Assembly (NCBI GenBank): GCA_903813345.2
Contig: CAIIXF020000011.1
Coordinates: 27,024,166 to 27,088,165, forward strand
Length of the DNA: 64,000 bases
DNA from: Owenia fusiformis
Taxonomy: Eukaryota; Annelida; Polychaeta; Sabellida; Oweniidae
Direction of reading: 5' to 3'
The notes below the pieces were generated by a model. It was not told where the DNA came from and did not search any database. It was given only the letters and a program-made list of their open reading frames with translations. Below are positions 49,477 through 60,800 of this stretch, piece after piece. Within the stretch, counting starts at the first letter, position 1; the number at the start of each line of letters is the position of its first letter. The position numbers and the translations under genes are program-made.

Positions 49477-52400
49477 ATGAGAAGAGTTGCAATCTGTCTT
49501 ATCGCTGTTATTCTGGGATTTGCGGGTATCGATGCTAACGATGAAAGAGGTGAGGACATTCGAGGATTAGATGCATAGTTACTGTTCGGATGAATATTTA
49601 GATTAATTAATATATTTATTGCTGAAGCAAGTATCAAGCGCAATAATCCAAGTACCTGATAAATGAATATTTATTGTATCATTATTTACGCATTTTGCCA
49701 CGATTGTAACGACCCAACTTGATTGCTGATAAAGTGAAACAATTTAATAAAAGTTTCACTATTTCGACTCGTTATTATTTAATATAAGTGATACACATTT
49801 GACGATTCTCTTCTTCTAGCATGTGGGCTGGACCTCGTTCTTGCGATTGACACCTCGTGTAGCTTCATTACTGAGGACAAAATCAAGATGAAGCAGTTCA
49901 TTATCAAGTTTGTTGAATATATTAATGACATCGGACCTGCATTAAGGCAAACCCAGATAGGGATACTGACGTACAATCAAATTACAACTGCGCGATTCTT
50001 TCTTGTTGATTCAAAAGATCTTGCTACACCGTTGGCTCGTATAAAAGAAATCCCGATGAACTTAGAAAAAGAAGAAGGTTGTAAAACAAAAACAAACCAA
50101 GCACTTGAAATGGCAAGAACAGATTTCTTCCAAGAAAGCAAAGGCGATCGTATGACAAATGCTAACGTTTTGACCATAATAACAGATGGTGTGACAATTC
50201 CTAAAAAGTTGTTCAAACAAACACTAAAAGAAAGTGATCTAAACAAGAAGGATGGCATTGAGATGTTTGTTATTGGCGTTTATGGAGATAAAACCAAGAA
50301 TGTCAACACTGAAGAATGGAATAACATGGCCACAGACCCAACAGACTGGCATGTCATCACCATTAATGGAACATCCGGTCTCAGCTACTCTTTAGAAGCA
50401 ATCGTAAGAAGGAAGATGACTGTTGCGTGTTTTCGTATGTGCATCTTCCTCATAAACAACTATGCATACATAGGATAAAATAGCATTTATTCATTTTATT
50501 GTTGAACCCGGTATATATTGTCAAAGTGCTCTTTTACTAATAGACTACGTTCTGTATTTGTAGACAGGCCTCCTGTTGATGATCCTTGGTTGTACCCCAA
50601 TGCTACAAGTAAAACTGCACCCAAAACAACAACCCAAATAACAACAAATCCTACAACAACAACAATGCCAACTATAAACACAGTAACAACAGTAAACCAA
50701 ACATCGACAAACCCAACAACAACAACAACAACATTAAACCAAATAACGACAAAGCACATAGCTAAAACAATAAAAGTAACAACACCAACAAAAACAATTC
50801 CAACAAAAAGTAAAACTACCTTGGACATATCTACAACCGATAGTACAACTATGATCACGACACCCTCCAGGACAACCCCGAAGCTAATGAAACACCAATG
50901 CCAAGGAACAAAGGAGTGCAAGAAGCTGTTAGGTGCAAACTACAATTGTACCAATTTTATGTGTGGTAAGTAGTACCACAAAGTGTATTCGATAGCAATA
51001 ATTACCTATACACCGTCCCTCGACCACTTATTACTAACCTCAAATGTAACCTCAAAAATTCTTATTATTGACGTCAATGTTGTCGTCAATGCACCCTTGC
51101 TGAATTCCTCATTTTCTCAGAATAACTCAAGTTGGTCGAGTTTCAAAAGGTAGATGCATAGTATTGCTAGGATCCATTTTCAAAAGTAAGAATAGGGGTT
51201 CTTAAATAGAACATTGGGCTTGCTTTTTAGAACGTGTGTGGGTACTAACTGTATGAATATCCAATCGAGGTGTATGAAGTATCAATCACACATAGTACAA
51301 CATTGTTAATAAGTCCGCAATCTAAAAAAAGAATGCTTGGTGTCAATATTCTCTACATGATATAATAGTCATAAATGTGCACAAGTGCGGACAAGTTTAG
51401 CAATGGATTTTTCGTGTAGTTGTTTCATTTCATTTTGTCTCCCTCTAATTTAGTGCGAGGTGACCCTCATATTCAGCAACTTGTGAAAGGGACAGATGAC
51501 CCAATATGTTATGACTTGTTTGGAAAACCAGGACAAGTATATGAGTTTTTAACAGAGCTTTCTACAGGTAAAAGTTCCAAAATACGCTAATTATCATATC
51601 GAATTTGAAATATGTAACCGAGAAAGGCATGCAGATTATTATCTTATTATATAATTCCATATTCTTATAAGCATAACCTACTCTCACTGGTGATCTGCTT
51701 GATTACGCTAGTTACCGAAACGGTTCGTTTCTGTAACGAAATGTCAGAACGAGTTTTCTTTTTTCCTTATTTAAGTCATTTTTTTGTCACAAACGTGTAT
51801 CATAATCGTCGATTTAATTCCTCATTTAAGTTACGTAAACGGAACTTCAAAAAACAGTTACGATCTGCACCGTGCTTTTTAACCCGTTCAGTACCTCGTT
51901 GTACGTTGACTTATTGGCTCCCTGGACCTAAGGGTTTATACCTTATTACAAGTTTCTCTTTCGCTTTTATTTGATGTTCATACTTTGTTTTTTTATTATT
52001 TGGCTATGGTGCTCGAATATATGATATTTAAAATGTATGTACTTTTGGTTCAGTTCGTCTCAGTTCATTTCAGTAGAACTACTACATCTAGATCCAGGAT
52101 GCTAAAACATATTTTTAAAGAGTGGCTAAAAATCAAAATTCAAGTTTTGCAAAAAATGGATAAATGTATGTTAAACCATACAAAACTTAATACAATTGCT
52201 GTTACATTAAAAGACATATAACCCTATGAATAAGGAGCATCAAAGTGCACCAGTCACTCACTATTCTTTTCTGTTATTTACATACAGGAACCTTTGTAAC
52301 AGGCGTTTTTATTGAGGGTTCCAATATTGTAAAGTCTGGTGAGCTTGCGAAGTACATTGGGGAGATAGTGGTTAAAACAAATAATCTTACAGTACATGTT

Positions 52401-53511
52401 ACAGTTGTTGACATTCTGCTACAAAGACATGCTAACGGGTATATATTGATTTAGTATACGTCTTAAAAATGCAACACACTAAAAATAGTGCATTAATGTT
52501 AAATCGTATCGAATGTATATTCAAAAGTATCGTAAATAATACTAAATATGTATACCATCATTCAAGATGGAGAATGGAATGGAATGGAGATTAAATATTA
52601 TTAATAACTGAATAACTTAAATAACGGAAATGTATTATATTCTTATTAATAGCACACACACCAGAGTCATTCGCAAGTGGAAACGAGATACATTGTCTTT
52701 ACAAACTGTCGAGAAAAGAGGAACCATGATAAAAATTTACAAGTCATCGATGCATGTCCACATTGAAGATGTTGTCACTATATACATTAGCAGGCATCCT
52801 AAACATTTAGATTTCGTTATCGGTGAGCTAAACAAATTAGCCCATCTAAAAGTGGGGGGCATAATGGGTAAGTGCTAAGCTTTTCCATTTAATACATCAA
52901 TATATATATGAGCCAGGCCACAGGAAAAGGGGTCTTTTCATAGATTTTTTAATATTTTGATTTTTTGTTTATCTTAAAAAGCACAGAAATACCTTTTAAA
53001 TGAGCCTTGGCTTATGTCTTAACAATTTTCCGTGTAGAGATGGACCAAACGACAGATTTGAATTGAGCACATTTTCCTCTTAATCTTGAGCACATTTTTT
53101 CCTCTTTAGTACACTATTAATTTTTGTGATAAGACCGGTTTTCCTATGGCCAGGCTCATATATAGTACATAAAACAGTAGACATCATAAAATATTACTGA
53201 TTGAAACCTTTTTTATTGCTTAGCAATAAAGTTGTGTATCTAATTACGAGAGTGTCTTTATTGGTATATGTAGCAATATCTTTATGATTACAATCCACAA
53301 TATAGTGCAATACGAATTTCCAGGCGTAGTGTCCTCCATGGGGTACTTCGTTCGAACACGATTTGAGAATAAAGGGATCGTCCATGTTGGTGAATTCAGT
53401 GTCACCGTACAGTGGGATCATGCAAGAAAATGTTGGGCCGTGCCAAAAGATGCTACGGGTTTTGACGAACTTCTAAAAAGCTTTGCCAAAGAGTGTCTTA
53501 TTCGTAGATAA
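49477..53511 (+). CDS. Gene B: secreted vWA - Thr-rich linker - ITIH C-terminal-like protein, intact MIDAS
   Basis: Seven exons: 49477-49549, 49820-50434, 50564-50965, 51454-51567, 52288-52438, 52653-52867 and 53324-53511 (585 aa). Phases match gene A exon for exon; the 114-nt GDPH exon is the same length in both. Order: signal peptide (MRRVAICLIAVILGFAG); vWA about 25-229; Thr/Asn/Pro-rich linker about 232-340; Cys motif C-x5-C-x7-YNC ending FMCG; ITIH C-terminal-like domain about 364-585, with GDPH, ICYDLFGKPGQVYEFL and a final QWDHARKCWAVP block. Unlike A and C, the vWA keeps all MIDAS positions (DTSCS, CKTKTN, ITDG), so divalent-metal-dependent binding is plausible. Probably extracellular. 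Tandem paralogue of A; the ligand is unknown. Confidence 0.85.
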
Positions 53512-53569
53512 CCACATATCGAGATATAAAATAATAGAATTGGCAATACAGTTTAATAACTATTTGATG

Positions 53570-53575
53570 AATAAA
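53570..53575 (+). terminator. Polyadenylation signal, gene B
   Basis: AATAAA, 59 bp after the gene B stop codon. Confidence 0.65.
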
Positions 53576-53599
53576 ACGTTTATTTTATAATGATTTCAA

Positions 53600-54875
53600 A
53601 TGTGTGTACATATTGCACATTTGAAGGGATTTATATTGAAAGTGACGGCATTGATAAATAAATGCAAAACATATAAGTACTGTTACTTAAAGGTCGAGTA
53701 CCCGGAAATATTAACACAATTGAACATGTTGAACAACTAATATACATACTTTTTGTGGCTTGGTTGAATGGCTATGAGTCCCAAGTTCCGATGTGTCTCA
53801 TCAAAAAGGCGATAGAGAGACAGGGATTATATCAAGCGGAGTTTATAATTTTTGTGCAAAGGTCCATGTGCAGTATGGCAAGTGATTTTAGACGGTCATA
53901 TCTTTCACCATGGGTACTTTCTGGCTATCAATACAGTTTTTTTAAAAACAATATGTTTTCTTAAAAGTGAAGTTCCCATGGTAGTAAACTATCTAATAAT
54001 AGTATCCAACTCTCTGAAAATATGGATTAGGACCCCACCCTGGCACTTTTTTAAAAATGTTAGGCTCATTTTCTAAAAAGAGATTCCTGTTTTTCTCAAT
54101 TTAAACATATCGAACATGCCAAAGTATTCTGACCTGGCCCAAATTTTCCGAGCTGGCTTACTTTTAAAAAAAAATACACTATATAGATGTCTAAGTTGGT
54201 TATTGGGCTATTTTCTCGTTAGATTCCATATATATGCACCTAAACTCATGCATGTAGCATTGTCACCCTATCATGTTATATATAATTTTGTTCCTTTTGA
54301 AAATTTACAAAGGATTGGAACGTTAATCAAGGAGTGCCCTGAAATATGATACAATTTATCAAAGTATGTGGTTTTAGGAAACCATTTATAGTTAAATCAT
54401 AGAAAGCTAAAGGCGGAGTGACTGAGGTCGGAACCTGAAATAACATACGTAAAAGAAAAATTCACAACCAGTGGTAAAGCCGAAATATGACAAACCTATC
54501 TTCATGCATAGAAAGGAGTTAGCAGAGTTAACCGGAGTGAGCATGGGGAACGGCCATCTTTCGAATAAAATGAATCCAACGACAAAATGATAAAAAAAAC
54601 AAAGAAGACATCTATCGAATGTTTTTAAAAAAAATAAGTAAACTCGGAACACTTGGGTCTGGATGGAATACTTCGGCTAGAGTCGGAATAGTTGGGTATA
54701 CGTAGTCAATAACATTTGGTCCTCAACAATCGTTCATACAGGCACCGTGCTACTGCGTAATATAATGCTTTCCCGTGGCATATTTGAATAATTAATATAT
54801 AATAGTGTCTACATTTAAAAAAATCGTCAGAGATAACACATTGCCAATGTTTCAACAACGCCTTAAGTTAGTAAA
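53600..54875. other. Convergent intergenic region between genes B and C
   Basis: About 1.3 kb between the stop codons of two converging genes. It has only short unrelated frames and no recognised repeat. I did not find a canonical AATAAA on the minus strand for gene C in this interval. Confidence 0.45.
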
Positions 54876-57800
54876 TCATAATTCTGATTTATGATCATTA
54901 TATTTTGTTATAAGGGGTGATTTAATTGGTTTAGGTGTTCCAAATAAAGTCATTTTCGTAACGGGATAGTTCTCCCTAAGAATCCTGTTAAGGATGTATT
55001 GTCCAATATCAGGTCCAAGTAAGTGATATTGCGCAATATATTCTCCTATTTCTTTGGTAGCTTTGATTGCACCCGGAAGCATGGTAGTTTTCATAAATGT
55101 TGCTAGCTGGAATGAGAAATGGACATACATCACAGTTTGACCTGAATCAAGGTATGTGCTTTTTAAACCCAAAACTTCTACCGGCATTGGTTAATGGCTG
55201 TAAACATTTTGTTTTGTTACTGACCTGGGCGTCCTTATTTCTATTTGATAGATCGATTACTTCTTCAATGTTTTCGTATAGCGACTTCTCAATATCCATG
55301 GCTATATACAAGGCTTCAATGCCATTATGGATGCGTAAGTCATGTGGTAGCTGCAAAAAAATGCTGAACATTTGGCTATTGAATTTTTCTCAAATCGATT
55401 TACTGAAGGTTTGGCATTGTTTGTACACTCTTTCTAATATATATAATGTTAAATGTTACATAATTGCTTAAATGAGGTTGCAAATGCGATCAGCATCCTA
55501 ATATGACGATTATGTACTAGAAGGAAATGTATAAGGTTTTATCCCCGAAAGAAATAGTTTTCAAAGGGACATCGGGGACCGGAATGATACATGATTTTTG
55601 CTAAAGAAAATGAATTAAAATAATATGGCATAAATAAAAAATAAATAAATGATATGGCAAAAAATAAAAAAACGGATAAGATTTTTTGCCGATTCTTTGT
55701 AGCAAAATTATTTCGTACAACTACTCTTTACAAAGCAGGACACCTGAAATTATTTGTAAAGCTAGGGAATGGGCCAATAGTGAATTTAGCCAAATGGTCC
55801 AAAGGGGATTTTGCGAGATACGACTGAAAATAAAAAAACGGACATATTTTTTGATTTGGATTACATCAATACCATCCCAAAAGAATCTTCTTATCGAGCC
55901 TCGATCAACTTGAGTTCTTCTGAGATAATGAGGATTTCAGGTCGCGGGGACATACACAATTGATTTAAATACTGCATATCATCATGTCATCATACATGGG
56001 GATAGATACAAATCCATCCTCAGAAGAATCTCAGAGTTGATCAAGCATCAACAAGTACATACAGATTCACGTAGGAGAGTATTGATAGAATCCATTTTCA
56101 ATAGTACGAATATAGGGCTCCTTAAAAGGGACATTAAAGATTAACTAAGGCGTTTTTGAAAATGTGTGTTAGCCCTAGACTGATAGTATATGTCAGTGGT
56201 GTTTCACATCAACTGAGGTTCTATGTACATTCTACCTTCTCGTTAAATTTTTCTCATCTTATTTCAAATTTTAAACACAAAATGTCACACTATTTCTTTA
56301 AAAAATAGCTGTTTCATAGCGTGAGACCATACCCTTAAATTGAGGAATGTTGCCGAGACACCTCTCTTAATCTGGAACTCAGTTAACTTTGCAAAGTTTT
56401 GAGACTTGTAATTAGCGGCAGCTTGGAACATTCCATAGAACCCATCTAGTTCTAGATCTGTCTCAAAGAACCTATAAGCCTAAGATGAGTAAGGTCGTTA
56501 GTTCTCATGAAGCACAAAAATCATCTTCAAATTATGAATGGCGATTCCAATTTCTAATCGATATGAAGGGTATAAACTATTTTAATTGGCTGTCACATAT
56601 AGCCGTGTGGGTCACCGTTCTACACCTTGATGATAATTTCGAGATACAGCGGGTCGTTTCCCACCCGTTGTAAATACTCAGGGAACTTTGCCGGCCATGC
56701 GCATGCTCAAATCTTTAATTCGCCGATCGAATAATATTCGTCTGCGAAGTGTTATCGGGATGGTATCCCCGTGCTGAACTCTGTTTTTTTTAAAGAACAA
56801 TGAAAGGCCGTTCAGCTGACCAGACTATATGTGACAACACCATTAAATAGCCGAGGCACGAATATGAACTTGTGTTAACGTTTAGTACAGCATCACTTAC
56901 TATTCCTACATAGCTGTAGCCTTGCACTATTTGAACATTTGTTAATTCAACCAGCGCATGGTCTAGTAGGGCTGAAGATAAGCACGGCGGAATAGGGGGC
57001 TCACGGGTAACTACAATAACGCAATATTATGATGAATTATGATAAGTGAATTACAGATGCAATCTGGGAAAGACTCGACTAGACGTCTTGATGATTTAAC
57101 GATTGACAGCCAAAATTACTACAATACGTTCTGAAACTTATCGCATCTTAATGTTTCACTTGACACGAATGATGTAGGATTCTTTATTGCAATTCAAACA
57201 TGACCCTGGGTCAATAAGGAGGATGTACACAAAATATCTACTGAGATTGTGTAGCTTTGGATTTATTAATCTAATTAAATAAGTAAATGCATAATTATAA
57301 TTTTCCCTCGGTTATTTAGAAACAAAGGACGATTCTCGGTTTGGAGAACGAAGTTCATCAATCTAAATGAGCATTATCCCTGCTTCGGACAAATTTGATT
57401 TTTTTACATAATATAGATTTGAATGTCTTCTTTTGAATAGTCATAATTTAATTTGGGTAATATTTCTAGATTTTTCGCAAAAAAATATTAGCGCAGTACA
57501 CTGATGAACTTCTTTCCCCAAATCGAGACTTGTATTTTATTGAATCGGTCAAATTGAGCCTTATCCCTGCTTCAGACCAATTTGTTATTTTTACATCTTG
57601 TATATTTAAATGTCCTCTTTTGAATATTCATAGTTTAATTTGAGTAATATTTCTATATTTTTCATTAAAAAAATTATTAGCCCAGGAGACTGTTCTCCAA
57701 ACCGAGAATCGTCCTTTCTGTGGGTCAAGTTCAGATAATTCTGATCTCTTTTTGAACTGTGTGTTACAACAGTATCCATTCTATTCATCAGTTGGATCAT

Positions 57801-60800
57801 ATATAAATCACTCACTTCATCCATTGACAACTCCCAGGTCACCATTTACATCTGTAAGATGTTTTCTTAATGATATTGAATTTGATGACAGCTCTCCCCT
57901 TAGCAGGACAAGTTTGTTCAAAATATAGGGTTGTTGAGGTGCAATTGATATTCATTTGAAAATCATGAGGTTTATTTAGCAAAATATAAATGAAAGTAAA
58001 ATTATTGATTTGATGCTGAGTTTGCAGAAATACTATAATAACTTAGTTGGAAGATCATTGCATTAACTGAAATTACCACATAGATGATATGGCGTCACAG
58101 GAGACCGTCATGCGTAAAAACGTCCACAGTTGATTGAGGTAGGCCTATTATGGGCTGAAATCCTTTGATAACAACAAATTAACATTGTTCAAATACCTTT
58201 GCAGTTACTTCCCGGGTTCCGAATACAGCCCTCGTCCAAACATTTACCCATCAATACAGCTAAGAATGGCCACATCATTGTCTAAAACAAAACCGTTGCG
58301 ATAACAGACAAATACAGTAAAGACCTTCGTAAGGTGAGTGAGAACATTTTAAGACGGAGTATGGCGTTTTGATAACTATGAAAATTTTTACTTGACATAT
58401 ATTTTTTATGTTTTGATGTTTCTTCTTTAACTAAAATACTACTTCTAATATCAGAGAGTACCCATGCTCAAACGCAACAAAACATTGATACGTGTTCTTG
58501 AACACGCGGCCGGTATTATAATTATTTGACTCACCCGATCTAATCCCGGCTCCACAAACATATAATCACATCCACAACACAACCGTTCCGGAGCACATGG
58601 GATTTTGTCAGATGTACACGACTTGTAAGCTAGAACATAGAAAATGTGTAATTATACACGCACATTCTTTGGAAAGTTTGGAAATAAATAATCCATTATC
58701 AACACTAAAATTTGGGATCCGGTGACCACATCGAACTGAATTATATTTTCAAGCCTGTACAACTTTTATTGTCAAATCTCTTACAAATAGATGTTCGTAA
58801 GCGATTTAAATGACCCTTGTTTCCCAAGATGTAATTTCCGTCACTTTTGACAGACAATTTTTGCATTACGGAAAGTCAGGCTAGAGATACAAGTACCATA
58901 GTGCAAAATTCAGCATTTTTAATTAATTATCTATTCTGTAGTACTCTTAAATAAATTTATGATGATTCAGTAAAGCATATTGAGTGCCGCTGTGACTGCA
59001 ATATGGAAGACAATTTTGGAATTTTCATGTTTATTTTTTGTCGCTCACAGCACACCTTGTGTCAATTTAAGTCTCTAACTCCACGAGAAAAAAAAATTTC
59101 AATTAGATCATGTCATTTTGTTATAGGAAATGATTTATCCTTAACATGATATACGTATAATACATGGCATGGTTTAACACATAATATGAATCATTCTTCT
59201 TTATACTTAGGTATTGTTTTTTTGGCCCACTCTGTATATAGAACGTGTTTATTACATAAGCAGCCTTGGAATTAAATTTATATTATTTGCATATAATTGA
59301 GGTTTGCTCTTCTTGCCTAATTACTACCTTAGAACTATGATGCAACCGTGTAAATTATACCGTGGAATTTAACTAAACGTATCAACTTTTTATTGAGGTG
59401 ATATTGAAATTATCAACCGAATGGTAAAATTCTAGACTAAGATATACTATTTTATTTATTTTTTTAAATCGTATATACATATCAGTAATAATGACACCCT
59501 AACGGGTATATGACTTATCACAAGCTAAAAATATTTATAAAATGGCATAATTTTAGTTACATTTGTTATTGATTTTACAAAGTGTCTCAAAGTATAAATT
59601 ATGTAAGCTAAACTGGGAAACAAATAAATATGATGTATAAAAAGATACTTGTTAACAAAGCACACACAATACGGTTGGGAATTGAGTGTTACAAGATAAG
59701 ATTATTTCAAATCGGGATTTCAGCCCTCTTTGTGGTCATACCTCCTTAAATATTACCCCAATTGTATCAAAAGTGTTGTATTGTATTGCTTAAAATTGTA
59801 CACCAGCTAAATGGCCACAACCTTAATATCGACGAATCATGTTTCGGCTCTTTTAAGTCAAAACTCTAAATAAGTACTCATCAATCTACTTGCTTCAAAC
59901 TATACAGCTACCTTGTTTCATAGGTATCAATAATAATGTCTACAGGTTTCGGCAAAATATGTTTGAAATCCAAAATGGCTGTCGCATTTGAAATCAAAAT
60001 ATTACTTACTCCGAAAGTATTTCATTGATTTTGTTTGAATATATAAGCACTAGTGCCAAAGGGAAAGGACCAAAAGTTGTAGTGGAACTTAGCAAAAAAA
60101 GCAAACTCTAAGTGCATACCAGTAAAGAAAAACAAACCCCATATAGCCAAAAACCATGGTCTAACGTGAAAAGAAACAATGTATAATACCCCCTTTCCCC
60201 ACCATTCAAGAACCAATATCACAATCCAAGACCAGAAGACCAAGGGACCAAATTAGGACCAGATTAATTAAAACCAAATTAAGACCAAATTAATGAAGTT
60301 GCACAGGTAGTTGTATCATATGTAGTTGTATATAAACAGAAATGCCTCGAATGCATTTTCACTATGTGAGCAATGGAACTACTTATTCATTTGTATATAT
60401 GAACATGTAGTTTTAAACAAGGTTGAAGGAAGTATATTTGTTTGAACGAATTTTGTTTACTTTTACTTTACTGATTGTGTTCACCAAAAATAACTTTTCC
60501 TACAGTGCATTTGGGAGACTAACGGTTGAAAAATTTAGAATAAAAACAAAATGTGAACGAAAACTTAATGAGATTTAAGGTCATATTATGTTAAATAAGA
60601 TGTAATTTACTTACTGTCACACATAACTTTCATGACTGGATTAACAAGTGTAACATATTTCTCCAAGTCCTCTACAAAGAATCTATATTTACTAAAGGGA
60701 TTGCTTGCTAGTTGTTCCCATTCATCCATAGCCCTGATCTGCTCCTCTGTTCGGAAAACCTCTGTTGTTGTGGGATAGGCTGAGGTAGTAGGTGGGGATG

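Noticed and set aside
49434-50258. Minus-strand frames at 49434-49643 and 49977-50258
   Set aside because: They overlap gene B exons 1 and 2 on the opposite strand, and only gene B has consistent domains and splice phases.
50496-50921. 141-codon minus-strand frame rich in Val
   Set aside because: Antisense of the gene B Thr-rich linker.
57606-57845. 79-codon minus-strand frame upstream of ferritin exons
   Set aside because: It falls in an insertion element and a dispersed repeat and has no ferritin similarity; the real helix-A exon is 56962-56901.
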